NCBI GenBank assembly: GCA_964458605.1
Contig: CAYWLS010000022.1
Location: forward strand, 1 to 64,000
Direction of reading: 5' to 3'
DNA from: JBBSNV01 sp964458605
Lineage (GTDB): Bacteria; Pseudomonadota; Alphaproteobacteria; Reyranellales; JAQSWP01
DNA: 64,000 nucleotides
A program made the translations under genes and the position numbers. Below the pieces are notes generated by a model. The model ran no database searches. It was not told where the DNA came from and saw only the letters and a program-made list of their open reading frames with translations. How positions within the stretch are numbered: position 1 is the first letter of the stretch; the number at the start of each line of letters is the position of its first letter. Below, in pieces: positions 34,134 through 45,247 of this stretch.

Positions 34134-35350
34134 GCTTCGATGCCGCCGCTATCCGCGCCCAGTTTCCCATCCTGGCGCAAAGCTGGGACGGCGTGGCGCT
34201 GCACTATCTCGACAACGCCGCCACCGCGCAGACGCCGCAGGCGGTGATCGATTCTGTCGCCGCTCACGAACGCACCCATCGCGCCAATGTGCTGCGCGGC
34301 GTGCATCGCCTGGCCGAGGCCGCCACCGAGGCCTATGAGGGCGCGCGCGCCAAGGTCGCCGCCTTTCTGGGCGCGGTGCCGGACGAGGTGGTGTTCACCG
34401 GCGGCTGCACCGCTTCGATCAACCTGGTGGCCTATGCCTATGGTTCGTTGCTGCAGAAAGACGACGAGATCGTATTGTCGGAAATCGAGCACCATTCCAA
34501 CATCGTGCCGTGGCAGTTGCTGGCCGAGCGGCAGGGGCTGGCGATCAAGGTGCTGCCCACCACCGACGACGGCCGTATCGACCTGACGGCGTTGCCGCGC
34601 GTCGTCGGCCCCCGGACCCGGCTGATCGCGCTGGCCCATGCCTCCAACGTCACGGGCGCCGTGCTCGACGTCGCGCCGGTGGTGGACGCCGCCCGAAGCG
34701 TCGGCGCGCGGGTGCTGCTGGATGGTGCGCAGCGCGCCCCGCGGGGGCCGCTCGACCTCAAAGCGCTGGGCGTCGATTTCTACGTCTTCGCCGGCCACAA
34801 GGCCTATGGTCCCAACGGCATTGGCGTGCTGTGGGCGCGGCCCGAGCTGCTCGACGCCATGCCGCCTTTCATGGGCGGCGGCTCGATGATCGGCCAGGTC
34901 AGCTTCGCCGGCACGACTTACGCCGAGGCGCCGCGCCGATTCGAGGCCGGCACCCCGCCGATCGCCCAGGCGATCGGGCTGGGGACGGCGGTCGACTGGA
35001 TGAACGGCCTGGACTGGCCGGCGGTCGAGGCCCATGAGATGCGCCTGGCGCAGCGCCTGCTGGATGGGCTGACGGCGGTGAAAGGCACCGCGGTGATCGG
35101 CCCGGCCGGGCTGCAGGGCAGGGTGCCGGTCATCTCCTTCACCATCGAGGGCATCCATCCGCACGACGTCAGCCAGATCGTCGATCGGTTCGGCGTGGCA
35201 GTGCGCGGCGGCCATCATTGCGCGCAACCGCTGATGGCCCGGCTGGGCATCGCCGGCACCACGCGCGCCAGCATCGCGCCCTACAACGACGACAGCGACA
35301 TCGACGCGCTGTTGACCGGGCTGGACGAAGCGCGCCGGCTGCTGGCATGA
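34130..35350 (+). CDS. SufS-type cysteine desulfurase in the cox operon
   Basis: The 406-aa PLP enzyme is a group II (SufS/CsdA) desulfurase. The PLP lysine is Lys224 in FAGHKAYGPNG, and the persulfide cysteine is Cys364 in RGGHHCAQPLM. It converts cysteine to alanine and enzyme-bound persulfide. The only Fe-S assembly partner nearby is the SufU-like gene that overlaps its stop (ATGA, 35347-35350); no sufBCD is present. Because XdhC proteins are known to receive sulfur for Mo cofactor from NifS-type desulfurases, this enzyme is likely dedicated to the cox system. That is inference from context. Confidence 0.92.
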   Translation: MSFDAAAIRAQFPILAQSWDGVALHYLDNAATAQTPQAVIDSVAAHERTHRANVLRGVHRLAEAATEAYEGARAKVAAFLGAVPDEVVFTGGCTASINLVAYAYGSLLQKDDEIVLSEIEHHSNIVPWQLLAERQGLAIKVLPTTDDGRIDLTALPRVVGPRTRLIALAHASNVTGAVLDVAPVVDAARSVGARVLLDGAQRAPRGPLDLKALGVDFYVFAGHKAYGPNGIGVLWARPELLDAMPPFMGGGSMIGQVSFAGTTYAEAPRRFEAGTPPIAQAIGLGTAVDWMNGLDWPAVEAHEMRLAQRLLDGLTAVKGTAVIGPAGLQGRVPVISFTIEGIHPHDVSQIVDRFGVAVRGGHHCAQPLMARLGIAGTTRASIAPYNDDSDIDALLTGLDEARRLLA

Positions 35351-35763
35351 GCGAGGCGCTGTACCAGAAGGCGATCGTCGAGCTGGCGCGCGATGCCGGC
35401 GCGGCCGGCACGATGGCCGATGCCGAGGCGATCGTCACCAGGGACAATCCGCTTTGCGGCGATCGTGTGACCCTGCAGGCGAAATTCGCGCCCGACGGCA
35501 GCATCGCCGAATTGAAGCACAAGACGCGCGGCTGTCTGCTGTGCCAGGCCGGCGCCGCCATGGCCGGCCGCCATGCGATCGGGCTTTCGCCGCAGGAAGC
35601 CGCGGCGGCGGAGCAGGCGGTGCGCGCCTTCCTGAAGGACGCCGCGCCTGCACAAAACGGCTGGCCGGAGTTGGAATATTTTGTCCCGGTGCGAGCCCAT
35701 AAGAGCCGCCATGATTGCGTCATATTGGCTTTCGATGCTCTGAGCGCGTTGTTCGAACGCTGA
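35347..35763 (+). CDS. SufU-like (IscU fold) scaffold/sulfur-acceptor protein
   Basis: The 138-aa protein of the NifU_N/SufU family keeps the three metal-site cysteines, Cys37 in NPLCGD (with Asp39), Cys66 in GCLLCQAG (Cys63 also present) and Cys124 in SRHDCVILAFDAL. It has the SufU-type insertion between the second and third. SufU proteins accept persulfide from SufS through a zinc site, and IscU proteins assemble clusters. The pairing with SufS in one coupled unit at the end of the cox maturation operon is unusual and points to a private sulfur relay. Confidence 0.87.
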   Translation: MSEALYQKAIVELARDAGAAGTMADAEAIVTRDNPLCGDRVTLQAKFAPDGSIAELKHKTRGCLLCQAGAAMAGRHAIGLSPQEAAAAEQAVRAFLKDAAPAQNGWPELEYFVPVRAHKSRHDCVILAFDALSALFER

Positions 35764-35782
35764 ACCTTTTGCAGGGGTTTCC

Positions 35783-37819
35783 ATGTACATCAGGACTTTT
35801 GCCGCCGCGGCGATCTTCGCGACGCTGGCAAGCACTGCCTTCACCCAGGAGCTGACGCTCAAGCGCGTCATGCTGTCGTCCGGCGGCGTCGGCTATTTCG
35901 AATACGAGGCCGAAATCGACGGCAACGCCGAGCTCAAGCTGCCGGTCAAGCTCGACCAGGTCGACGACGTGCTGAAGAGTCTCGTTGTCTACGACGATAA
36001 AGGCGGCATCGGCGCCATCAACCTGCCGGGCAAGGATCCGCTCAACCAGACCTTCACCAGCCTGCCATTCGGTCCCGACGCGCTGCAATCGGCCGCCTCG
36101 CTGATCGAGGCGCTGCAGGGCGCGGAGATTTCCGTCGCCGGCCCGCGCCAGCTTTCCGGCCGGGTGATCGGCGTCACCACCGAGCCGGTGATGTCGCCCG
36201 ACGGCAAGGAGCTGTCGCAGCGCCATCGCGTGTCGCTGCTGACCGCCCAGGGCATCGACCAGTTCGTCCTGGAGACGGCGGAGAACCTGCAATTCGCCGA
36301 TCCAGCGCTGCGCAAGCAGGTGGGCGACGCGCTGGCCGCGATGCAGGCCAATCGCGCCCGCGACAACCGCACCTTCACCATTTCCCTGCGCGGCAGCGGC
36401 AAGCGGCTGGTGCGCGCGGCCTATCTGGTCGGCGCGCCGGTATGGAAGGCGTCCTATCGCGTCACTCTGCCCAGCGATCCCAACGCCACCAAGGCGGCGG
36501 TGCAGGGCTGGGCGGTGCTGGAGAACATGACCGGCCAGGACTGGAAGAACGTCGACCTGACCCTGGTGTCGGGCCGGCCGGTGACTTTCCGCCAGGCGCT
36601 GTACCAGGCCTATTACGTCGACCGGCCGGAAGTGCCGCTGGAGGTGCTGGGCAAGATCCTGCCACGTGCCGACCAGGGCGAGGTCGGCAGCGGCTTCGGT
36701 CGAAACCGGGACGCGGACAAGAAGCTGTTCGTGCCGCCGGCCGGCGCGGCTGCGCCGCCACCGCCTCCGGCGCCGGCGTCGATCGGCATGCTCCGCATGG
36801 AGGCGCCGCAGCAGCAGGCCACCGCCGTCAACCAGGCGCTGGCGGCGGAAGCGGCGACCCAGGTGTCGTTCCATTTCGGCCAGCCGGTCAGCGTCGGGGC
36901 CGGGCAGACGCTCACCATCCCGATCCTGGATCGCGAGCTGCCGGTCAAGCGGCTCGACCTCTATCAGCCGGAAATCTCGTCGCGCAATCCGCTGGCGGCG
37001 CTGGAACTGCGCAACGACGGCAATAGCGGCCTGCCGGCCGGCATCGTCACCATCTACGAGCGCGGCAGCACGCCGGGCGAGAATACCTATGCCGGCGACG
37101 CCCGCCTGTCCGGCCTGCCGGCCGGCGACATGCGCCTGCTGACCTACGCCCTCGACAACAAGACTATCGTCGAGCGCGAGGTCAACACGTCGCGGCGCTT
37201 CAGCCGCGGCAGCTTCGCCCAGGGCGTGTTCAGCTACACCGTGACCGAGCAGCAGACCACGACCTATCGCATCAAGGCGCCGGCCAACGAGGCGCGCAGC
37301 GTGGTCGTCGAGCAGCCGCAGTCGGTCGGCTGGACCATCGTCAAGCCCGACGCCAAGGGCGTCGCCCTGAGCGACGGGCGCTGGCGCATTCCAGTGCAGG
37401 TGACGGCGGGCACCGAGGCCGCGCTCGACGTGGTGATCGAGCGGCCGCTGGTGCAGACGTTGAGCTTGAGCACGGCCAGCCCGGACCAGATCAACGTGTT
37501 CCTGCGCGACACGGAGATCGACAAGGGCTTGCGCGATTCGCTCGGCAAGCTGGTGTCCCTGCAGCGCAATGTGGCGGCGGCGCAGAAACGCGTCGCCGAC
37601 ATCGCCGCCCGGCGCAAGATACTGGTGGACGACCAGGAGCGCCTGCGCGACAACCTGCGCGCCACCCCTTCGGGCTCCGATCTCTACAAGCGCTATCTGG
37701 CCAAGCTGGCCGAGCAGGAGAACGCGATCGAGGCGCTCGACAAGGAGCGCGCCAATGCCGAGCAGGCGCTCGACACGGCGCGCCAGGCGCTGACCGACTA
37801 CATCGCCAAGCTGGGCTGA
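35783..37819 (+). CDS. DUF4139 domain-containing secreted protein
   Basis: The 678-aa protein has a signal peptide (about 1-21, cleaving near TAFTQE) and a DUF4139 region in the C-terminal two-thirds (about 195-560). A Pro-rich segment (317-332) interrupts it, and the tail (about 580-676) is Ala/Glu/Arg-rich and likely forms a coiled coil. DUF4139/MuiA-like proteins are of unknown biochemical function and are predicted to be periplasmic. It lies 19 bp after the SufU-like gene and has a ribosome-binding site (AGGGG). Co-transcription with the cox operon is possible but there is no functional reason to link it. Confidence 0.85.
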   Translation: MYIRTFAAAAIFATLASTAFTQELTLKRVMLSSGGVGYFEYEAEIDGNAELKLPVKLDQVDDVLKSLVVYDDKGGIGAINLPGKDPLNQTFTSLPFGPDALQSAASLIEALQGAEISVAGPRQLSGRVIGVTTEPVMSPDGKELSQRHRVSLLTAQGIDQFVLETAENLQFADPALRKQVGDALAAMQANRARDNRTFTISLRGSGKRLVRAAYLVGAPVWKASYRVTLPSDPNATKAAVQGWAVLENMTGQDWKNVDLTLVSGRPVTFRQALYQAYYVDRPEVPLEVLGKILPRADQGEVGSGFGRNRDADKKLFVPPAGAAAPPPPPAPASIGMLRMEAPQQQATAVNQALAAEAATQVSFHFGQPVSVGAGQTLTIPILDRELPVKRLDLYQPEISSRNPLAALELRNDGNSGLPAGIVTIYERGSTPGENTYAGDARLSGLPAGDMRLLTYALDNKTIVEREVNTSRRFSRGSFAQGVFSYTVTEQQTTTYRIKAPANEARSVVVEQPQSVGWTIVKPDAKGVALSDGRWRIPVQVTAGTEAALDVVIERPLVQTLSLSTASPDQINVFLRDTEIDKGLRDSLGKLVSLQRNVAAAQKRVADIAARRKILVDDQERLRDNLRATPSGSDLYKRYLAKLAEQENAIEALDKERANAEQALDTARQALTDYIAKLG

Positions 37820-37831
37820 TCCCGGCTGCGA

Positions 37832-38560
37832 CTAATCCTGTCGTGGGGCGCCGTCGCGGAAGGCGATCCAGGCGCCCCAGAACAGGCTGGAGAAGAACAG
37901 GGTGGGCTGGCCGAATCCGGCTTCGGCCAGCAGATCGGCGATCGCCTGCTCCGAGGCCGGCGGATCGGCACCCTGCAGGATCTTGCCGATCTTGGCCTCG
38001 ATTTCGGCGGCGCTCGACCCGTTCAGGCGCCAACGCTGCCGCCACGCTTTCAGCAGCAGCGGATGCTCGGCGTAGCGCCGCCGATTGCCCGCCAGCACGA
38101 AGGGGGCTCCCGGCTTCAGCCGCCGGGCGATGTCGTTGAGGATGTCGCGCTTGGCCTGGTCGCCGGGCAGGTGGTGCAGCACGCCGATCAGGGTGGCGGC
38201 GTCGTATCGCGCCATGTCGGGCAGGTCGGCGACCGTGCCCAGCACGAAATCGGTCCGGCCGGCCAGCCCCGCGCCGGCGACGCGATCCCTGGCCAGTTCG
38301 ACCATCGGGGTGGCTGGGTCGACCGCGGTGAAACGCCAGGCTGGCTCCAGCGGGCCCATGGTCAGCATCTCCTGGCCAGTCCCGGCGCCCGCGATCAGCA
38401 CGTTGGCTTTGCTGTTATCGCCGAGGGTCGCGGCCAGCATGCATGCCGTCAATTCGTGACATGCATCGTAGCCGGCCAGCGCGATGCGGCTCTGCTGGTC
38501 GTATTCGGCGGCGCGGCTGGGATCGAATTTCCGAGCGGCTTCCGCTGCCTTGCTGACCAT
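37832..38560 (-). CDS. Class I SAM-dependent methyltransferase
   Basis: The 242-aa protein has a Rossmann methyltransferase core. Motif I is VLIAGAGTGQE (about residues 52-62), the acidic end of beta-2 is FTAVDPATPMVELA, and motif IV/post-I is DAATLIGVLHHLP. The acceptor is unknown. ATG 38560 is chosen for its GGAGGAGG ribosome-binding site; an upstream in-frame ATG would add 23 residues without motif support. The gene converges with the DUF4139 gene and is divergent from a DHA2 transporter. Confidence 0.85.
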   Translation of the reverse strand: MVSKAAEAARKFDPSRAAEYDQQSRIALAGYDACHELTACMLAATLGDNSKANVLIAGAGTGQEMLTMGPLEPAWRFTAVDPATPMVELARDRVAGAGLAGRTDFVLGTVADLPDMARYDAATLIGVLHHLPGDQAKRDILNDIARRLKPGAPFVLAGNRRRYAEHPLLLKAWRQRWRLNGSSAAEIEAKIGKILQGADPPASEQAIADLLAEAGFGQPTLFFSSLFWGAWIAFRDGAPRQD

Positions 38561-38678
38561 GTGACGCCTCCTCCACCATTCCATGCGGTGCAAACCATAG
38601 AAGTGCCGCAATTGATTGTCGCTATGCACCAGTTCGATTGGCGACTCCAGGGCGCATGGCTCCCGCCGTGGAATAACA

Positions 38679-38694
38679 TGACTTCGTCAAGTCA
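38679..38694. promoter_or_regulatory. Inverted repeat in divergent promoter region
   Basis: TGACTT-CGTC-AAGTCA is a perfect 6-bp inverted repeat with a 4-bp spacer between the divergent methyltransferase and DHA2 transporter genes. The surrounding 120 bp are comparatively AT-rich. It could be an operator for either gene, but no regulator gene is adjacent. Confidence 0.35.
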
Positions 38695-38748
38695 CGCGGG
38701 CGTAAACTATTTACTAAGCAAGCCCGAGTGCCGTTTGGATTCTCCGCC

Positions 38749-40194
38749 ATGAAGTGGGTGCCGTCCCGCTACGTCGTCGTACCGCTGATCGTCGCCTGCG
38801 GGCTGTTCATGGAGAACCTCGATTCGACGGTGATCTCCACGGCCCTGCCGAGCATAGCCAAATCGCTCAACGAAGACCCGCTGCGCCTGAATCTGGCGAT
38901 CACTTCCTACCTGCTCAGCCTGGCGATCTTCATTCCGATCAGCGGCTGGATGGCCGACAAATTCGGCGCCCGGTCGGTGTTCCGCGCCGCCATCGTCGTG
39001 TTCGTGCTGGGCTCGGTCTTCTGCGGCATTTCCAACTCGCTGCCCGAGCTGGTCGCTGCCCGCATCTTCCAGGGCATGGGTGGCGCCATGATGGTGCCGG
39101 TCGGCCGGCTGATCATGCTGCGGTCGATCCCCAAGGCGCAGCTCGTCAATGCGATGTCCTATCTCACCGTGCCGGCGCTGATCGGCCCGGTGATCGGACC
39201 GCCGCTGGGCGGCTTCATCGTCACCTATTTCAACTGGCGCTGGATTTTCTTCATCAATATCCCGATCGGCATATTGGGCGTGATCCTGGTCACCAAGCTG
39301 ATCGAGAACATCCGCGAAGAGAACGTGCCCAAGCTCGATCTCGGCGGCTTCGCCCTGATGGGACTGTGCCTGGCAGGGCTGGTATTCGGCTTCGAGACGG
39401 TGGGGCGTGGCGCCATACCGCTGTGGGTCACCATCGCGCTGTTGATCTGCGGCGCGCTGTGCGGCGCCTTCTACGCCTGGCACGCGCGGGGCAGGGCCAA
39501 TCCAGCGGTCGATTTCAGCCTGATGCGGTTCCCGACCTTCCGCGGCTCGGTGTGCGGCGGCTTTCTGTTCCGCGCCGGCATCGGCTCGATGCCGTTCCTG
39601 CTGCCGATGATGCTGCAGCTGGGTTTCGGCATGTCGGCGCTGTCCTCGGGCCTGCTGACCTTCGCCAGCGCCGCCGGCGCCATGACCATGAAGATCACCG
39701 CCGGACCGATCATCCGCAATGTCGGCTTCCGGCGCGTACTGATCTTCAATGCCGTGATCAGCGCCGGCTTCCTGATCAGCTACAGCCAGTTCGGCCCGAG
39801 CACGCCCCACACGATCATCTTCCTGGCGCTGCTGGTCGGCGGCTTCTTCCGCTCGCTGCAGTTCACCTCGGTCAACACCCTGGGCTATGCCGATATCCCG
39901 CCGGCGCTGATGAGCCGGGCCACCAGCTTCAGCAGCATGAGCCAACAGCTCTCGCTCAGCGTCGGCGTCGGCATCGGCGCCCTGGCGCTGCATCTGACCC
40001 TGCTGTTCCACGGCAGCGGCGCGGTGGGAGCGGCCGATTTCGTGCCGGCCTTCATCACCGTCGGCCTGATCTCGATGTCGTCGCTGATTTTCTTCCTGCA
40101 ACTGCCGGCCGACGCCGGCGCGGAAGTCAGCGGCCACCGGCGGCAGGAAAAGATCGAACGCGTGGCGGAGTTCGAGAAGCAGGCCGCCGAATAG
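38749..40194 (+). CDS. DHA2-family MFS transporter (EmrB/QacA type)
   Basis: The 481-aa protein has about 14 hydrophobic helices, the DHA2 layout. Motif C-like GPVIGPPLGGFI follows the fifth helix, and an early ENLDSTVISTALPSIA block is the family's TM1 signature. It is a proton-driven drug or metabolite exporter of unknown substrate. ATG 38749 (MKWVPSRY) is used; a GTG at 38728 would add seven residues and neither has a clear Shine-Dalgarno. It converges with pyrD at a 13-bp gap. Unlike the emrAB pair at 46.5-49.3 kb it has no adaptor partner. Confidence 0.88.
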   Translation: MKWVPSRYVVVPLIVACGLFMENLDSTVISTALPSIAKSLNEDPLRLNLAITSYLLSLAIFIPISGWMADKFGARSVFRAAIVVFVLGSVFCGISNSLPELVAARIFQGMGGAMMVPVGRLIMLRSIPKAQLVNAMSYLTVPALIGPVIGPPLGGFIVTYFNWRWIFFINIPIGILGVILVTKLIENIREENVPKLDLGGFALMGLCLAGLVFGFETVGRGAIPLWVTIALLICGALCGAFYAWHARGRANPAVDFSLMRFPTFRGSVCGGFLFRAGIGSMPFLLPMMLQLGFGMSALSSGLLTFASAAGAMTMKITAGPIIRNVGFRRVLIFNAVISAGFLISYSQFGPSTPHTIIFLALLVGGFFRSLQFTSVNTLGYADIPPALMSRATSFSSMSQQLSLSVGVGIGALALHLTLLFHGSGAVGAADFVPAFITVGLISMSSLIFFLQLPADAGAEVSGHRRQEKIERVAEFEKQAAE

Positions 40195-40207
40195 CGCCGC
40201 CGATCGA

Positions 40208-41275
40208 TCAGAGGCCGGCGCCGATCGCCTGCTGAAGCGAGGAAAAGCCGTCGCGGCGCAGGCAGGCGGCCAGATCGTCCTTGATTTGCCGTACCAGGCG
40301 CGGACCGGCGAATACCAGCGCCGAATAGAGCTGCACCGCTGAAGCGCCGGCGCGGATCTTGACATAGGCGTCGGCGCCGCTGGAAATCCCGCCAACCCCG
40401 ATCAGCGGCAGCTTGCCCTGGGTCAGCGCGTACATTTCCGCCAGCAGCCGCGTCGACATCTCGAACAGCGGCCTGCCGCTCAGCCCGCCGCGTTCGCCGA
40501 CATGGCGGCTGCGCAGGGAATCGGGACGGGCAGCGGTGGTGTTGCTGACGATCATGCCGTCGATACCCGAACCCAGCGCCACTTCGGCGATGTCGTTGCG
40601 TTCCTGCTCGGTGAGGTCGGGAGCCGATTTGATCAGCATCGGCGGCGGGTCGACGCCGGCGGCCTGGGCGGTCGCGGCGCGGGTCAGCTGCAACTGCGCC
40701 AGCAGCTTCTCCAGCGGCACGCGCTGCTGGAATACCTTGCCGTTGGGCGTGTTGGGGCAGGAGATGTCGACCGTCATGTAGTCGGCGATCGGCGTGAAGG
40801 TCTCGATCAGCCGGTCGAAATCCTGCGCCGGGTCGGAACTGTCGCTGTTGCTCGCGAGATTGACGCCGACCACGCCGTGACGCCGATCCCGTTGCCGCAG
40901 CCGCCGTGCGATCTCGACCATGCCCAGATTGTTGAAGCCCATGCGGTTGATGACCGCCTGGTCGCGGTCGAGCCGGAACAGGCGGGGTCGTGGGTTGCCG
41001 GCCTGCGGCTTGGGCGTCACGCCGCCGACCTCGATGAAACCGAAACCCAGGGTCTGCTCGCGCCGCACCGCGACGGCGTTCTTGTCGAATCCCGCGGCCA
41101 GGCCGACCGGATTGCTCAGCTCGAAGCCGAGAAGGCGGCAGCGCAGGATCGGGTCGTCCGCCGCCCGATCTTGGGCCACCCACCCCTTGCGCAAGGCCCA
41201 TAACGCCAAACGGTGGCCCGATTCCGCGTCGATCAGCGGCAGCGCCGGCCTGAACGTCTTGTAGAGGTCGATCAC
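40208..41275 (-). CDS. pyrD: Quinone-dependent dihydroorotate dehydrogenase
   Basis: The 355-aa class 2 enzyme oxidises dihydroorotate to orotate in pyrimidine synthesis, with FMN and the quinone pool, bound peripherally to the inner membrane. Class 2 landmarks are the N-terminal amphipathic helix, NPVGLAAGFDKNA, NRMGFNN, the catalytic Ser in NLASNSDSSD, and the phosphate site LIGVGGISSGADAYVKIRAGASAVQLYSALV. The start is taken as GTG 41275 (MIDLYKTF), because it gives a family-like N-terminus and a GTGA overlap with the preceding gene's stop. ATG 41296 would add seven residues and a 25-bp overlap and remains possible. Confidence 0.93.
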   Translation of the reverse strand: MIDLYKTFRPALPLIDAESGHRLALWALRKGWVAQDRAADDPILRCRLLGFELSNPVGLAAGFDKNAVAVRREQTLGFGFIEVGGVTPKPQAGNPRPRLFRLDRDQAVINRMGFNNLGMVEIARRLRQRDRRHGVVGVNLASNSDSSDPAQDFDRLIETFTPIADYMTVDISCPNTPNGKVFQQRVPLEKLLAQLQLTRAATAQAAGVDPPPMLIKSAPDLTEQERNDIAEVALGSGIDGMIVSNTTAARPDSLRSRHVGERGGLSGRPLFEMSTRLLAEMYALTQGKLPLIGVGGISSGADAYVKIRAGASAVQLYSALVFAGPRLVRQIKDDLAACLRRDGFSSLQQAIGAGL

Positions 41276-41862
41276 CGAAAGAAGCCGTTGTTCCATATAT
41301 TGCGGTTGGGCAGCAGCCCCGGGCGCCTGGGGAATAGCACGCTGGTCAGTTCGTTGAAAAGAGCTTGCGCGGCCGGATCGTCGAGCGAGCTTGCCGTGGT
41401 GCGGGCGAAAGCCTCGGTCATCGGGTCCTCGTTGCGGCAATAGGCAGCCGCCACGGTTAGCCGTCCGGGCAGCACGCCGGACGGCGGCACGATGCGGGCC
41501 AGATCGCCGCACAGGGTCGTGCCCAGTTCCCCCGAATCCAGGTTGAACACCAGCACCAGCCGGTAGTTGGGATGCCGGGTACGCACCGTCGGCGTGGCGG
41601 TGGGCCGGGTGTTGGTCGTGCGCATCGCCTGGGTCAGCAGCTGCATCAGCTTCGCTTCGAACTGCGCCTGCGGCACGTTGGTCGGATTGCCGCGCAGCAC
41701 GACCTCGAATTCCTTGCCGCCGGCCACGGCGTAGAACTCGCTGTAGTCGTACTGAAGATGGACGTCTTCGTTGGTGATGATGGCGGCTGCGGCCGGCAGG
41801 GAAGGGGCTGCAACCAGGGCGCCGGCGCATGCCAGCAGCAAACCAGCCGTCGGGAAACGCAT
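41272..41862 (-). CDS. Secreted protein of unknown family (tandem paralogue 1)
   Basis: The 196-aa protein has a signal peptide (about 1-27, ending AAAA before IITNEDV). The mature part is about 169 residues. It shares with the next gene ITNE-V-QYD-SE, GNPTNVPQAQFEAKLMQLL, RLVLVFNLDSGELGTTLCGDLA, ELTSVLFPRRPGLLPNRNI and two conserved cysteines (in LCGDLA and YCRNEDPM) that could form a disulfide. I recognise no named family. ATG 41862 has an AAAGGAG ribosome-binding site. Its stop overlaps the pyrD start, so pyrD translation may depend on it. Confidence 0.78.
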   Translation of the reverse strand: MRFPTAGLLLACAGALVAAPSLPAAAAIITNEDVHLQYDYSEFYAVAGGKEFEVVLRGNPTNVPQAQFEAKLMQLLTQAMRTTNTRPTATPTVRTRHPNYRLVLVFNLDSGELGTTLCGDLARIVPPSGVLPGRLTVAAAYCRNEDPMTEAFARTTASSLDDPAAQALFNELTSVLFPRRPGLLPNRNIWNNGFFR

Positions 41863-41955
41863 CGCAAACTCCTTTGCCGGCATTCTAGCACGGTCCGGCA
41901 GAGGAAGAACGCCGCCCGATCCGATGCCTTCTGGGTCGGGCGGCGCGCCGTCGGA

Positions 41956-42513
41956 TCAGAACGGTATGTTGCGGTTGATCAGCAGGCCCGGCCGGTTGGG
42001 GAACAGCACGGAGGTCAATTCGGAGAACATCTGGTCCGCCGAAGCGTCCTCCAGCGACGCGCCAGCGCTGCGGGCGAATGCCGCCGACATGGGGTCCTTG
42101 CCGCGGCACAGGGCGGCGGAGACTTTCATCTCGCCGCCGCCGGCTGCCGGGGACGTCCTGACGCCGGCGAGATCGCCGCATAGCGTGCGACCCAGCTCGC
42201 CGCTATCGGTGTTGAACATCAGCACCAGCCGGTAGCCCCAATCGTTGCTGGCGATCGGCGTGGTGGTCGGATGGGTCTGCAGACCCCGCAGGTCGTGCTG
42301 CAGGAGCTGCATCAGGCGAGCCTCGAAGGCAGATTGCGGTGCCGTGGTCGGATTGCCGATCACGACCACGCGAAAATCCTGGCCCTGGGCCATGGCGCGA
42401 ACTTCGCTGGGATCGTATTGGTGGAACACGTATTCGTTGGTGATGGTGGCGGCAGACGCCGCCCCGGGCAGTGCCAGCGCCGCCAGCACCGCCAAAGCCG
42501 AAAGCTTGCTCAT
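41956..42513 (-). CDS. Secreted protein of unknown family (tandem paralogue 2)
   Basis: The 185-aa protein has a signal peptide (1-21, ALPGAASA before ATITNEYV). It is a clear paralogue of the downstream gene, with matching blocks GNPTTAPQSAFEARLMQLL, RLVLMFNTDSGELGRTLCGDLA, LCRGKDPMSAAFAR and ELTSVLFPNRPGLLINRNI. Both conserved cysteines are kept. The FNxDSGELGxTLCGDL core is the most constant stretch and probably structural or functional. ATG 42513 has AAAGGAG. It lies 122 bp after parE and 93 bp before paralogue 1, all on the minus strand. Confidence 0.78.
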   Translation of the reverse strand: MSKLSALAVLAALALPGAASAATITNEYVFHQYDPSEVRAMAQGQDFRVVVIGNPTTAPQSAFEARLMQLLQHDLRGLQTHPTTTPIASNDWGYRLVLMFNTDSGELGRTLCGDLAGVRTSPAAGGGEMKVSAALCRGKDPMSAAFARSAGASLEDASADQMFSELTSVLFPNRPGLLINRNIPF

Positions 42514-42635
42514 GTTGTTGCTCCTTTCGACGCCGCCACAAGAGGCTTGCGGTCGACAGGAAAAGTCTAGGACCGCGATCCTGCCGCCTTCCTGACATTG
42601 GTACTGATCAGTCCGCTCGGCGGCCGCAGGATCAC

Positions 42636-44633
<1,998 letters not shown>

Positions 44634-44743
44634 GCAACTCCTCGAACGGGCCCCCGAACGCGCCGTGCAATTGGCTGTCCTGCCCCGGATATGGTAGGTA
44701 TTGCCTGTAACTATCACAATAAGCGGGTAGAAGGGAGGCCGAC

Positions 44744-45169
44744 ATGGCCGATACCGCAGCGTCGCCCAGCCCAGCGCCGGTCCAGGCGCCCGCGCGGGAT
44801 CCCATTATCCGCACTGTGCCGGCGCCGGCCGACGTCAACAGCAACGGCGATATATTCGGCGGCTGGGTGCTTTCGCAAATGGATATTGCCGGCGGCGTGG
44901 CCGCCGGCCGGGTGGCCCAGGGCCGGGTGGCGACGGTGGCCATTACCGCCATGACCTTCCACCACCCGATCAAGATCGGCGACCTGGTCAGCATCTACGG
45001 CAGCGTCGGCCGGATCGGCAACACTTCCATCACCATTGCCCTCGAAACGATCGTGCAGCGGCAGCTTAGCGACGCGCCGATCAAGGTCACGGAAGGCACC
45101 TATGTCTACGTGGCGATCGACGACAACGGTCGGCCACGGCCGGTACCGAAGAATACCATCGCGGTGTAG
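44744..45169 (+). CDS. YciA-type acyl-CoA thioesterase
   Basis: The 141-aa hot-dog-fold thioesterase has the YciA/BACH pattern NSNGDIFGGWVLSQMDIAGG with the catalytic Asp in NGDIFGGW. AITAMTFHHPIKIGDLVSIYG forms the substrate/CoA-binding strand. It hydrolyses acyl-CoA to free acid and CoA in the cytoplasm. An Ala/Pro-rich tail of about 20 residues precedes the domain. The gene is divergent from parE. Confidence 0.9.
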   Translation: MADTAASPSPAPVQAPARDPIIRTVPAPADVNSNGDIFGGWVLSQMDIAGGVAAGRVAQGRVATVAITAMTFHHPIKIGDLVSIYGSVGRIGNTSITIALETIVQRQLSDAPIKVTEGTYVYVAIDDNGRPRPVPKNTIAV

Positions 45170-45247
45170 CGGAACCTTTCCGCGTCACAAACGAAATTAC
45201 CGGTATCATCGCACCGGGGCGACACATGCGCTCCCGCAGGAGGAGCT

